Shown in pieces: positions 16,981 through 25,519 of a stretch of 64,000 nucleotides of DNA. Each line of letters starts with the position of its first letter. Positions within the stretch are counted from its first letter, which is position 1. The translations under genes and the position numbers were made by a program. The notes beneath the pieces are model-generated. The model had not been told where the DNA came from, ran no database searches, and saw only the letters and a program-made list of their open reading frames with translations. Source of the DNA: Orenia marismortui DSM 5156 (GTDB lineage: Bacteria; Bacillota; Halanaerobiia; Halobacteroidales; Halobacteroidaceae); contig NZ_KB900617.1 in the NCBI RefSeq assembly GCF_000379025.1, positions 922,820-986,819 of the forward strand. Reading direction: 5' to 3'.

Positions 16981-17328
16981 TTACTCCTTCTTTAACCATT
17001 TTTTACCTTCTTCAAAAGTTAAAAATTGTTCTATACTTACATATTGACTATATTTTCTTCTCCATAATCTAAATTTTATTTTATTAATTAATTCAGGTAA
17101 AATAATTGATATCTTATCTATATTAAACTTCGATAGAGATTGAATAAAAATATCAAATTTACTATCTTCTAAATTTACTTCTCTAACATCTAGCATTAGT
17201 TTATTGCTATCTGCTCTTAATGCTAAAAGATCTTTTAATTTTCTACAAATTGCTCTTGCTTCTATCTCATCTATTATATCACTTCCACTCACAACTATAA
17301 ACTCCTCTTTCACTTTCATATGATACAT
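16981..17328 (-). CDS. Hypothetical protein, alpha/beta STAS-like
   Basis: 115-residue soluble protein, not recognised as a named family. Alternating segments (EFIVVSGSDI, NKLMLDVREVNL, IDKISIILPELI) and length resemble a STAS or SpoIIAA-like fold, which is only a guess from pattern. The ATG at 17328 follows GGAGGGG at good spacing. It heads a short operon with the DUF523 gene (5-base gap) and probably trmL and dat. Confidence 0.6.
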   Translation of the reverse strand: MYHMKVKEEFIVVSGSDIIDEIEARAICRKLKDLLALRADSNKLMLDVREVNLEDSKFDIFIQSLSKFNIDKISIILPELINKIKFRLWRRKYSQYVSIEQFLTFEEGKKWLKKE

Positions 17329-17446
17329 TGATACCCCTCCTTTATATCCTTATCTCTTTATCATATTATATTTATATCTATTCTGTGTTTATTGATGATA
17401 AAAAGAATTTATATAATCTTCTTATCAGTTAGGAGGATTAAAACAA

Positions 17447-18379
17447 TTATTTTTTTCGTCTTAAATGCAGAGGTAATATTTCATATTTATCTAATACTAT
17501 CTTATATCCATAAGCAGCTTGGCTAAATTTATCTTCAGCTTGATTAAGAGGTAATCCCATTAGATTAACCTTCTTTAAATCTCCTTCTCCTATCTTCTCT
17601 CTAATTAAATTATGTAGATAATGAATAGCTTGTTGGCGAAAACCTAATAGCCTAGCTCCTACTACATCAGTTGCTATAGGATCTGTTCCTACTACTACTA
17701 AATCAGCATTAACAGGCTTGCCATGGGAAGGCCCTGTACCTACCATAGCATTATCCGCACTTAAAATACTCAAATCTATAGGAATCAATTTGCCCATAGC
17801 AGTTATAAATTCATGTAAGTATTCATGTATTCCCCGATCAGCTTTGGGAAATCCATGTATCTCAGCTGGTGGCCATGCTAAAGCTATATTCTTGATTCCT
17901 AAAGATACTGTTGCTTCTTCATGATGCTTTATTTGAGTATAAGAGATTAAAAAATCAGTCTCAGCTAATAATTTATTCAGCTTAATCTTTTTAATAATTG
18001 GATGATCTAATTGAAACTCTTCATATGGACCATAATTAAGATCAATAAATTCTACCTCCTCCTCTTCGATAATCTTTTGATATCCAGTCTTTTTCATTAC
18101 TTCCTTGGTATCAGCTCCACCAGAACCAGTAGCAATAACTACCCTAGATGGTGACTTGCTCTTTACATACTGAATTAATTTTCTCAAAGACTCTGGCCCT
18201 ACTACAGTACCTGTTTCAGGAGCATTAGTATTAACCCAATTTGGAGTAATAGTAACTGTATGTTGTGAACTAATTTTTTTATCAGTCCCTAACATATTAA
18301 GTAAAGCTTGAATAACATCACCTTCTAATCCCTCACCTATGGCTACACAAGAATCCTTAACCCTTCTCTCTCTTAACAT
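17447..18379 (-). CDS. DUF362 domain-containing protein
   Basis: 310 residues covering one DUF362 domain, a family found in anaerobes, often with ferredoxin domains; this copy has none. Visible conserved segments are GSGGADTKEVMKKTG, LISYTQIKHHEEATVSLGIK and DLVVVGTDPIATDVVGARLLG. No signal peptide. Molecular function of the family is unsettled. The start follows AGGAGG. No clear operon partner. Confidence 0.85.
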   Translation of the reverse strand: MLRERRVKDSCVAIGEGLEGDVIQALLNMLGTDKKISSQHTVTITPNWVNTNAPETGTVVGPESLRKLIQYVKSKSPSRVVIATGSGGADTKEVMKKTGYQKIIEEEEVEFIDLNYGPYEEFQLDHPIIKKIKLNKLLAETDFLISYTQIKHHEEATVSLGIKNIALAWPPAEIHGFPKADRGIHEYLHEFITAMGKLIPIDLSILSADNAMVGTGPSHGKPVNADLVVVGTDPIATDVVGARLLGFRQQAIHYLHNLIREKIGEGDLKKVNLMGLPLNQAEDKFSQAAYGYKIVLDKYEILPLHLRRKK

Positions 18380-18579
18380 CTTTACCTCCTTTAATAGTAG
18401 AAACTAATTTTAATTAAACTTTAGTTTATACTAAAGACTTATATCTAATTCAATATCGAAAAAATTATTCAGACATAAGAACAAGATCCTATTATTCAAA
18501 AACAATTATTAAAATTCTTAAATACATCTAAGCTTCTTATATCATGAAATTTCAAAATTATAATAATTAATGTTGTACA

Positions 18580-18620
18580 AATAAAAATAGAAGAGTTAAT
18601 CAATTTTGATTAACTCTTCT
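18580..18620 (-). terminator. Terminator of the DUF4282 gene
   Basis: Perfect 15-pair stem with a 2-base loop (18589-18620), followed on the minus strand by ATTTTTATTT. Confidence 0.9.
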
Positions 18621-18661
18621 AATATAATAATTATCATTCTAATAATAAGCTATAGCATCTA

Positions 18662-18931
18662 TTAACTATCTAGCTTCTCGTTTATCTCATTTATAGAATC
18701 ATTGAGCTTAAAAAATAAAATAAGCATTTCACAATATATTCGCACAGATAAAGGACCAACTACTAATATCATTAGTCCCATAAAGACTGTCATTCCTCCA
18801 CCATAAGGACTAGAAAAGCCTGAAATCATAGTTCCTAAACCAACTAAAATTGAAACAACTACTCCTATCCAAAAAATAGCCTGGATAATAATTGGGGAAA
18901 TCATTTTCTTAAACTTTAAATACTCATTCAC
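18662..18931 (-). CDS. DUF4282 membrane protein
   Basis: Small membrane protein, 89 residues, with two hydrophobic helices (about 13-36 and 45-70) and the family pattern FKKMISPIIIQAIFWIG and GPLSVRIYCEMLI. Start chosen is the GTG at 18931, eight bases after TTGGAGG; a TTG further upstream would contain this site. Role unknown; members often sit near stress or envelope genes. Stand-alone gene. Confidence 0.8.
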   Translation of the reverse strand: MNEYLKFKKMISPIIIQAIFWIGVVVSILVGLGTMISGFSSPYGGGMTVFMGLMILVVGPLSVRIYCEMLILFFKLNDSINEINEKLDS

Positions 18932-19148
18932 AGTTAAAACCTCCAATATAATATTTTAGTATGTTAATTCTTTAATTAAATTCTATATTTCAACAGAAAA
19001 ACCTTTAATTTTTAGAATAAAAAGATAATATTGGTTAAAAAATATAGAAATAAGAGATTATAAACTATATAGCTATATTCTTTAGCAAAAACTTAATTCA
19101 AAATAATAAATATTATGAGTTAATAAATTTAAATTAAATAGCAATATC

Positions 19149-19634
19149 CTAAGACCATTTAATTACTCCGCAAGCTAATCTCTTTCCAGCATCACCTGCT
19201 GGTTGAGTACGATAATCATCAGGGTTCTGATGAATAATAACAGAACGACCTACTACACCCTTCACTCTAAATCCATTACTGAACAGATTCATTTTAGCAT
19301 AGCCATCATTAGAAAATAATACGGGAAGATCTCCAGCATGGTTGCCATGAGACTGATTGTCAGGGTTATAATGTCCACCAGCGGCCTGGAAAGGATTATT
19401 AGGATCTCCTATCTCACAATTACCAAATTCATGGATATGGAATCCATGAGGACCAATAGGATCTTCACCATCCATAGCAGATTGATAAGGAGGAAGTCCT
19501 TTCACTTCTACCGAAACCTTAGTACCTCCTAATACTGGAATAAAATAGACTATTCCTCTTATATTCGGAGCTAAAGGACCACCTTTGATTTTAGCACAGG
19601 CTATTCTTCTAAAAGGATTAGATAAACTTACCAT
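19149..19634 (-). CDS. sodC: Cu/Zn superoxide dismutase family protein, no signal peptide
   Basis: Dismutes superoxide. Copper ligands H66, H68, H88 and H135, further zinc ligands H96, H99 and D102, and the active-site arginine R152 (in GKRLACGVI) are all present, as are the disulfide cysteines C73 and C155. It should therefore be active. At 161 residues it begins directly with MVSLSNPFRR and lacks the secretion or lipoprotein signal usual for bacterial SodC. This predicts cytoplasmic location, like some clostridial and Bacillus relatives. Aerotolerance role in an anaerobe, alongside PerR, is an inference. Confidence 0.92.
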   Translation of the reverse strand: MVSLSNPFRRIACAKIKGGPLAPNIRGIVYFIPVLGGTKVSVEVKGLPPYQSAMDGEDPIGPHGFHIHEFGNCEIGDPNNPFQAAGGHYNPDNQSHGNHAGDLPVLFSNDGYAKMNLFSNGFRVKGVVGRSVIIHQNPDDYRTQPAGDAGKRLACGVIKWS

Positions 19635-19748
19635 AGATATTCACTCCTCTTTCTTATATAATAACAAATGTCACTTGAACACTTTATAGATATTATATTA
19701 ACCTTAGCTAGAATTGTGCTTAAGCTAAAATTAATATTTGATTTTTTC

Positions 19749-19777
19749 TTGACAGCTAAAGAGATTTTAGTTATAAT
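19749..19777 (+). promoter_or_regulatory. Promoter of the lone CAT tRNA
   Basis: TTGACA, 17-base spacer, TATAAT; near-identical in context to tRNA cluster promoter P2 at 13178. Confidence 0.9.
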
Positions 19778-19815
19778 ACTAATTGTTGTTGCAAAAATAA
19801 TAATTTTAAAATCAT

Positions 19816-19892
19816 GGACCTGTAGCTCAGTTGGTCAGAGCAATCGGCTCATAACCGATTGGCCGGAGGTTCGAATCCTCCCAGGTCCACCA
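19816..19892 (+). tRNA. tRNA with CAT anticodon (Ile2 or elongator Met)
   Basis: Complete cloverleaf, acceptor GGACCTG/CAGGTCC, anticodon loop CTCATAA, encoded CCA. The GGACC acceptor and CTCATAA loop resemble tRNA-Ile2, whose C34 is modified to lysidine, but elongator Met cannot be ruled out; initiator features (three G-C pairs, unpaired first base) are absent. Confidence 0.93.
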
Positions 19893-19912
19893 TTAATTTA
19901 ATTATCCAAAAA

Positions 19913-19944
19913 ACTGCCCTTGATAGGCAGATTTTTTATTTTTT
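19913..19944 (+). terminator. Terminator of the CAT tRNA
   Basis: CTGCC/GGCAG stem, 7-base loop, then ATTTTTTATTTTTT. Confidence 0.88.
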
Positions 19945-20080
19945 GTAAGAAAAATTATAATTTATATAGTTCTTATAGTAATTTATTAGAATGAGATTGC
20001 GACACTTTTCTCCCTCTATATTTCATGATATTTTTAATATATCTATTTCTATCTACTTTTAACTAAGTATTTGTTTTATA

Positions 20081-20437
20081 TGTTCATTTTTTCAATGATG
20101 AAAAAACGAACCAAAAAAATCACTTTGAAAAACGCTTTCTTTATATTATTAATTTTGCAAACTGTTTAGATAAATTATATTTAATTGTTAGTAATTCGCT
20201 CTAAAGAAAGTCCGCTTACTTTTCAAGATTTATAAAAACAAATTATCAAATAATTGCGTTATTATTTTATCTTTTAGTTCTTTTAGGAAAGAAAGCGGTA
20301 TAGTTAATAAAACTAAATTTTAATAACTACTCTATAATGGTTAATTAATCTGATATTACTAATTAAGCACAAGCGTTTTCCACATTATTTTAAATGATTT
20401 TTTGGTTACTTTTTTATCTATGGAAAAAAGGTAACCC
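20081..20437. repeat. Inverted pair of repeat elements in a 600-base gene-free stretch
   Basis: Two related 65-bp sequences lie head to head: one on the minus strand at 20081-20145, one on the plus at 20370-20437. Shared order: AAGCGTTTT, TGATTTTTT, GGTT, TTTTTT, ATC, then A6-rich and GAAC/TAAC, i.e. each is itself a hairpin (GGTTACTTTTTT/AAAAAAGGTAACC in the plus copy). No ORF lies between; 19945-20543 otherwise shows nothing but AT-rich DNA. Confidence 0.65.
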
Positions 20438-20533
20438 GCCCTTAGGCGGAACCTAAAAGTTTTGTTTGCTTTTAAAAAGTAAAAATGTCTCTTTATATCT
20501 ATTAAGCAATACTTTCTTTCTACTATTACTACA

Positions 20534-20569
20534 AAAAATTATTAAACTGAGGAATTAACTCCTCAGTTT
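20534..20569 (-). terminator. Terminator of the HD-GYP gene
   Basis: Ten-pair stem AAACTGAGGA with its complement, 6-base loop, then AATAATTTTTT on the minus strand. Confidence 0.9.
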
Positions 20570-20582
20570 AACATATAAACAT

Positions 20583-21878
20583 CTATTTATTAGCACAAAG
20601 ATTATAATCTGCTTTTATATAATTTTGAGCCAAATAACGAGCCCTATTTATTTGATCATAATTCTCCTCTAATAATCTTAGTAAATCTATGTCTATAGCA
20701 TTCTTTTTAGCCATGGAATTTAGGATCATTAAGACCTTATTCTTGTCCATACCCTCTCTATAAGGACGATCTTCACTAAGTGCTGTAAAGATATCCGCAA
20801 CTGCTAAAATTCTACTTCCAACAGATAATCTATCTCCGTGATGTTTAAAAGGATAGCCATTACCATCTAGTCGTTCATGATGAAAAGATGCCCATTCTTT
20901 AATCTCCTCTAATCCTTCTATAGAGTCTAAGGCATGGTAAGTATAAAAAGTATGGCTCTTAATAATGTTCATCTCATCATTAGTCAACTTACCTGGTTTT
21001 TCTAATATTTCAGTGGGAACAGCTAATTTTCCTAAATCATGTAAGTACCCAGCTATCTCTAATTTTATACTTTTAATTTTAGACCATCCTAATAAATTTG
21101 ATATCTCTTTCGCCGTTACAGCAACACCTTTAGAATGGGTTGCTGTAAAGTTACTTCTAAAATCTATGATTCTACTATAAAATTTACTCAAATCCAATAG
21201 ATCACTTAATTTCAAATTTAATTTCCAAACTTTAAATACTCTCCTAAGTTCTTTTTGGATTATACCTGTATTTATAACTGAAAACCAGAAATCTTCTTTT
21301 GCTGATAACTCCTCAAAAACATCAATTAAATCTGGATTAAGCATATTACCAGAATATTTTTTTACAATTCTTAATATATCATCTCTCTGCGATAATATAT
21401 TAATGTTATTATTAATTAAAATTGCCACTCTATCTGCTAAATGAAGCAGATGGCTCAATATAGGCACATTTTTACCCTTAGATTTAACTCCTTGACCATA
21501 ATTCCATTCCAAATGATGATACTTAATTATAGGCGCCAACTCAGAAAAAGGTTCAAAAGTGTTTACTAAATAAGCCCCTGCCTCAGCATGTTCAAATATA
21601 TTATTAGATTCAAAATTTAAAGTTTTTAATCTGCTTTTTATGGAAAAAGCACCAATATCATGGATAGATGCTGCTAATACTAATTTCTTCTTTTCCTCTT
21701 CTTCTAGCTCTAACTCTTGAGCAATTCGGAAACTTATATAAGCTACTTGTTCATGATGATTATTTAAGTTTGAATTTACCATATCTGTAATATTGGAAAT
21801 ACTAAATAACAAATCATATAAGGAAAGATTAATTTCATCTGACATTTTATTTATTTCTATCACTTTACCCAACTCCAA
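20583..21878 (-). CDS. Tandem HD / HD-GYP domain protein, probable c-di-GMP phosphodiesterase
   Basis: 431 residues, no membrane segment. The N-terminal HD domain carries NNHHEQVAYISFRIA and AASIHDIGAFSIK; the C-terminal one is HD-GYP, with AGYLHDLGKLAVPTEIL, HHERLDGNGYPF (the GYP motif) and ILAVADIFTAL. HD-GYP proteins hydrolyse cyclic di-GMP; the complete metal-ligand set in the second domain suggests activity. Both HD pairs are kept, so this is a tandem-HD protein of the kind common in anaerobic Firmicutes. The TTG start has a GAGG six bases upstream; a downstream GTG is an alternative. Monocistronic. Confidence 0.88.
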   Translation of the reverse strand: MELGKVIEINKMSDEINLSLYDLLFSISNITDMVNSNLNNHHEQVAYISFRIAQELELEEEEKKKLVLAASIHDIGAFSIKSRLKTLNFESNNIFEHAEAGAYLVNTFEPFSELAPIIKYHHLEWNYGQGVKSKGKNVPILSHLLHLADRVAILINNNINILSQRDDILRIVKKYSGNMLNPDLIDVFEELSAKEDFWFSVINTGIIQKELRRVFKVWKLNLKLSDLLDLSKFYSRIIDFRSNFTATHSKGVAVTAKEISNLLGWSKIKSIKLEIAGYLHDLGKLAVPTEILEKPGKLTNDEMNIIKSHTFYTYHALDSIEGLEEIKEWASFHHERLDGNGYPFKHHGDRLSVGSRILAVADIFTALSEDRPYREGMDKNKVLMILNSMAKKNAIDIDLLRLLEENYDQINRARYLAQNYIKADYNLCANK

Positions 21879-22025
21879 ACTAACCTCTTTTTCATTATTC
21901 TGCTACAGTATAGCAGCTTAAAACTAAAGATACTGCACCATATATATATCACTAAAATAACTTATAATAGTTAAAATTTGATATTACTATAAGGTTTAAT
22001 AATTATATTAGCTTATTAAAATCAG

Positions 22026-22307
22026 TTATGACAATCCATTAAATTTATCCCTTAATCTTTTACTATTAAGATGAACCATCAATATAGTTCCTATAATTAG
22101 TGCTATATTAAAATAATTTTTATAATTTTCACTTATGTATAATGATACAATAAAAATTAAAGCTATTATTGCAACTTTAAAAAATATCTTCTTTATAGAT
22201 ATTTTATTCTCTCCTTTATCAACCAATCTATTTAAATATAAATTAAGTAAAATTGAAGGAATCCAAACTAAAAATAACAGAATTACTAACAAAATATTAA
22301 TAGAAAT
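22026..22307 (-). CDS. Small membrane protein, possible ATT start
   Basis: About 93 residues with three hydrophobic segments (IIVL-type helices at about 3-25, 42-60 and 65-80); not recognised as a family. The open frame extends upstream to a TTG at 22373, but no ribosome site precedes it. An excellent GGAGGTGG lies inside the frame at 22313-22320, and no ATG, GTG or TTG lies at a usable distance; the codon at the right place (22307) is ATT. ATT is therefore proposed as start, with the upstream TTG as alternative. The structured repeat at 22400 lies upstream in its possible leader. Confidence 0.5.
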   Translation of the reverse strand: MSINILLVILLFLVWIPSILLNLYLNRLVDKGENKISIKKIFFKVAIIALIFIVSLYISENYKNYFNIALIIGTILMVHLNSKRLRDKFNGLS

Positions 22308-22399
22308 CTTGACCACCTCCAAATAATATATATTTAGTAGTACAATTATACTCTTTCTTAATTTCACAAACAATTCTTAGCCAACCTTTTGTATCTTCT

Positions 22400-22571
22400 A
22401 TAAAGTAAATTCTTAGTTTCAAAGGAAGTTTTATGCCAAGTCGATTCGGTAGTACCAGGATCAACATTCCATATAAAATAGGAGATAGTAGTTATCTCCC
22501 TCTGAAACTTAGTCCCAAGGGATAACCTAAAGAACAGACCCTAGAACGAACCCAGAATCATAGTGTTCGAT
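22400..22571. repeat. Structured repeat related to the insert in the TPP riboswitch
   Basis: Bases 22400-22433 match 41225-41258 with about two differences (TAAATTCTTAGTTTCAAAGG core). Further shared blocks follow: ATCTCCC, TGAAACTTA and TAGAAC..AA.CCA.AA.CATAGT. The copy here has two extra segments, about 60 and 30 bases, each able to form hairpins (GGAGATAGTAGTTATCTCC). Outer arms pair in both copies (AGTTTCA with TGAAACT). Not matched to any RNA family I know. Confidence 0.7.
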
Positions 22572-22660
22572 AAGATCTATTATTACTTACATAATATCAG
22601 AATTTAATACTTTTTTCATCTTAATTATCTAAAGATCAAATATATATAAATTGCAATATA

Positions 22661-23864
22661 AAATGCACGGTTTTTTATTTACTCAATACCTCATAAATTT
22701 TAAGCTGCCTTTAACTGTTCTTCAAATATATAATTTGCATTCTTAAACCCAAACATTTTTCGTGGATAATTATTTATCCATCGCTCAATTCTTTTAACTT
22801 CATTTCTGCTAATATTCTTAAAGCTACTTCCTTTTGGTAAAAACCTTCTAATCATTTTATTTAAATTCTCATTACTACCTCTTTGCCAAGAACAATAAGC
22901 ATCAGCATAATATTGACTAGTTCTTGAGATATCACTTCCTGTAAAGGAAGTTTCTATCCCTTCATAATCATAGAATTCTTTACCATTATCTGTAGTTATA
23001 GTTTTAAATAAGTCTCTAAATTTTCTAACTCCTATTCTTCTTTCTACGCGATCTAATCCTTTTATTACAGATTCTTGAGTCTTATTAGGTATTAGTTCTA
23101 TTATTTCTTTGCGACTATATCTCTCTGTTAAAACTAATAAAAAGGGCTCATCTTTACCTTTCCTACCCTCTACTAAGTCCATTTCCCAATGACCTATTTC
23201 TGACCTTTTATCAGCTTCCTTAGGCCTATCTGATATCTTTCTTCCCTCTTTTCTCCTTTTTGTTGATTCTTTTTCTTTCTGTTTAGATTTATTAGTCTTT
23301 TTATATCTACCATAAACCAAATCTTCTCTATCTATAAACAGAATGCCTTTATCTATATAATTATATATCGTCTTCCAATGTATTTTAATTTCAAACCCAT
23401 CATCCTCTTTAATCATCTCTGCAATTACCTCTGGAGAATAATTTCCTTTTATTTTTTCTTCTATGAATTCAGCTAATTGATGATCTTTTCCTATTTTAAT
23501 CTTAGCTCCTTTAGCAGTCGCATTGTTATCATATAAGTTTTGAGCTATATCAGCATCGTATTCTATTCTTTTAGTGTAATCTGAATTTAATAATACAAGC
23601 TTTCCCCTTTCAATTTCTCGACTTATTGTCGTCCTATGCCTCCCTAACTCTCTTGCTATTGCTGTCTTCGATTTGTTTTGTATATTATATAAATGTTCTA
23701 TTATCTTTCTCTCTTCCCACTTTAAATGTTTTCCTTTTCTACTTTTTGTGTTATAATTATTTTGGCACATATTTAATACCTCCAATGTTTGCTTTGGTCA
23801 GTTAACATTATATATGAGGTATTAATGTGTGTCATTTTTTATTTTTTGAACTATCCGTGCATTT
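22661..23864. mobile_element. IS30-family insertion sequence
   Basis: 1.2-kb element with one transposase gene. Terminal inverted repeats AAATGCACGG (22661-22670) and CCGTGCATTT (23855-23864) are perfect over 10 bases. No clear short target duplication touches the ends, but a 14-bp direct repeat (AAAGATCAAATATA) lies 16 bases outside each end, at 22631-22644 and 23881-23894. Confidence 0.88.
22700..23770 (-). CDS. IS30-family transposase
   Basis: DDE transposase of 356 residues from the ATG at 23770 (an upstream TTG would contain the GGAGG site). N-terminal helix-turn-helix: KHLKWEERKIIEHLY and KTAIARELGRHRTTISREIERG. Catalytic residues: Asp in GHWEMDLVEG, Asp in TITTDNGKEF, and Glu in RGSNENLNKMIRRFLPKG. 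The frame is intact from end to end, so the copy may be active. Confidence 0.95.
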   Translation of the reverse strand: MCQNNYNTKSRKGKHLKWEERKIIEHLYNIQNKSKTAIARELGRHRTTISREIERGKLVLLNSDYTKRIEYDADIAQNLYDNNATAKGAKIKIGKDHQLAEFIEEKIKGNYSPEVIAEMIKEDDGFEIKIHWKTIYNYIDKGILFIDREDLVYGRYKKTNKSKQKEKESTKRRKEGRKISDRPKEADKRSEIGHWEMDLVEGRKGKDEPFLLVLTERYSRKEIIELIPNKTQESVIKGLDRVERRIGVRKFRDLFKTITTDNGKEFYDYEGIETSFTGSDISRTSQYYADAYCSWQRGSNENLNKMIRRFLPKGSSFKNISRNEVKRIERWINNYPRKMFGFKNANYIFEEQLKAA

Positions 23865-24069
23865 AATTATACAATGCACCAAAGATCAAATATAATCTAC
23901 ATAACCTTAACTAAAACTTCTTATTTTAACAACCACAACTTCTATTAAAATTCCATAATAATATCTAATTGCTTGGGATTTCTTATTTGAAGCTACTTTT
24001 ATCTCTTCTCACCTTTTCTTCTATTTCACATATAATATTCTAATGATAATAAGAAAGGTGGTGAAATTT

Positions 24070-24711
24070 ATGTATCATGAACCATATTATCTAAACACCG
24101 ATAATGATGCTAAAGCCTATATTCGTATTCTCCATGCTGCACCACAAGCACCTGCTGTAGATGTATATGCTAACAATAATTTAATTGCTCAAAATTTAAG
24201 TTATAGAAACTTTACCGATTACATTTCAGTTATGCCTGGCAGATACAATATTAAGGTTTATCCGGCAGGTAAAAAGAGAAATCCAGTTATAGATACTTCA
24301 GTAAATATAATAGAAAATACAATTTCTACTGTAGCTGCTATTGGTCAATCTCCTAATCTCAGTTTACTTCCTATTGAAGAACCTCGTATTCCAATAAGAC
24401 CTAATAGAGCCTATGTTAGAGCAGCTCATTTATCTCCCAATGCACCTAGTGTGAATGTAACTCAAGAAAATAATGTGATCCTCTTTAGAGATATTGGCTA
24501 TAAAGAAGTGACCGATTATATATCTCTAAGACCTGGTACTTATACCTTTGAAGTAAAACCTACTGGTAGTGATCAAACTGTATTATATGTCCCTAATGCA
24601 AGGTTAACAGGTAATAGATTCTATACTCTTTATATTATTGGTCTGGTTGGTGAAACTCCACCATTACAAATGTTAATTCCTCTTGACGGGAACTCCTATT
24701 TAAGATTTTGA
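24070..24711 (+). CDS. DUF4397 repeat protein
   Basis: 213 residues with two DUF4397 units: AYIRILHAAPQAPAVDVYANN (about 20-40) and AYVRAAHLSPNAPSVNVTQ (about 118-136), each followed by a NFTDYISVMPGRY or EVTDYISLRPGTY strand pair. The family occurs in cell-surface and spore-coat-like proteins, but no signal peptide is seen here. Start at 24070 follows GAAAGGTGGTG. Isolated on the plus strand beside the IS element. Role unknown. Confidence 0.8.
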   Translation: MYHEPYYLNTDNDAKAYIRILHAAPQAPAVDVYANNNLIAQNLSYRNFTDYISVMPGRYNIKVYPAGKKRNPVIDTSVNIIENTISTVAAIGQSPNLSLLPIEEPRIPIRPNRAYVRAAHLSPNAPSVNVTQENNVILFRDIGYKEVTDYISLRPGTYTFEVKPTGSDQTVLYVPNARLTGNRFYTLYIIGLVGETPPLQMLIPLDGNSYLRF

Positions 24712-24753
24712 TTTATACTTAATTTAATAAGACTTAAAATGAGAGTTAATGGG

Positions 24754-24872
24754 TATAAAGAGACACTTTTAGGTGCTAGGTTATAGGTTATAGGTTATAG
24801 GGGTTAGTAAGGTCTTCCTACTTCCCACTTCCTAACGCCTAACTCCGAAACTGTCGCTTTATCTTTCTATAG
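24754..24872. repeat. Dispersed repeat with imperfect inverted ends, copy 1
   Basis: Ends ATAAAGAGACACTTTTAGG and the complement of CCGAAACTGTCGCTTTAT form imperfect inverted termini. Internal block GTTAGTAAGGTCTTCCTAC is identical to one at 61115-61133 in a second copy (61073-61183). A short tandem array of TAGGTTA words lies inside this copy. Confidence 0.75.
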
Positions 24873-24904
24873 TATTACTTTGATTTTAATGACAAATTCA
24901 AAAA

Positions 24905-24944
24905 ATACATAAAGGCTCGAAACTAAGCTTAGTTTCGAGCCTTT
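24905..24944 (-). terminator. Terminator of the flavin reductase-like gene
   Basis: Perfect 34-bp palindrome 24911-24944, followed on the minus strand by ATGTATTTTTTG. Confidence 0.88.
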
Positions 24945-24953
24945 ATATAGAGT

Positions 24954-25457
24954 CTACTCCTCTAGATAAGCACCTACAATTTCACCAAAATAAAGTGTAT
25001 GATAATCTTTTTGAGGATACCATTTTTGATCATATTGATCATTCAAGTTATCAGGATCCATTATCTGCTTAAACTTAATCTTACATTCATAGTGTAGATC
25101 ACACCCTTTTATGATTGGAGTATCTACTTCTTGACCTGGCTGAATTGATAGCTTACATTCGCTAAACTTATCATAATCTCTACCTGACTTAGTTCCACAA
25201 AACTTTAATTCCTCCTTAAATTTACCTTTAAAAGGAATACTTACTGTAAATTCATCACTGTTCTCTATTAATTTATATGTATAACGTGAATCTCTAACCA
25301 TCACCATAAAAACTGATGTACCCCAGATATAAGCAATACTTCCCCAGCCAATGGTCATAGTGTTTACTTCATCTCCAGATTTAACCGTTAAGAAAGCACC
25401 TTTACTTAAAGCTTGAGTAGCCTCTTTAATATATTCATCATAAGCAATCTCCTTCAA
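24954..25457 (-). CDS. Flavin reductase-like FMN-binding protein
   Basis: 167-residue FMN-binding split-barrel protein of the flavin reductase (DIM6/NTAB-like) family. Family features: TVKSGDEVNTMTIGWGSIAYIW for FMN binding, FMVMVRDSRYTY, and FTVSIPFKG. Likely transfers electrons from NAD(P)H or a partner to FMN; substrate unknown. It is followed by a strong palindromic terminator; the tautomerase gene lies 60 bases upstream on the same strand and may share its transcript. Confidence 0.88.
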   Translation of the reverse strand: MKEIAYDEYIKEATQALSKGAFLTVKSGDEVNTMTIGWGSIAYIWGTSVFMVMVRDSRYTYKLIENSDEFTVSIPFKGKFKEELKFCGTKSGRDYDKFSECKLSIQPGQEVDTPIIKGCDLHYECKIKFKQIMDPDNLNDQYDQKWYPQKDYHTLYFGEIVGAYLEE

Positions 25458-25519
25458 TCCTATACCTCCCTAAATAATATTATATCTTTTACCTATTTAT
25501 ATTATTTATAACAAAGAGA

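Noticed and set aside
19668-19901. Plus-strand 77-residue open frame
   Set aside because: Overlaps the promoter and body of the CAT tRNA.
22400-22571. T-box or other known riboswitch upstream of the small membrane gene
   Set aside because: GGTACTACCGAA superficially recalls a T-box antiterminator, but the consensus (GGTGGNACCGCG), specifier loop and terminator are lacking. The homology to the TPP arm insertion explains it better.
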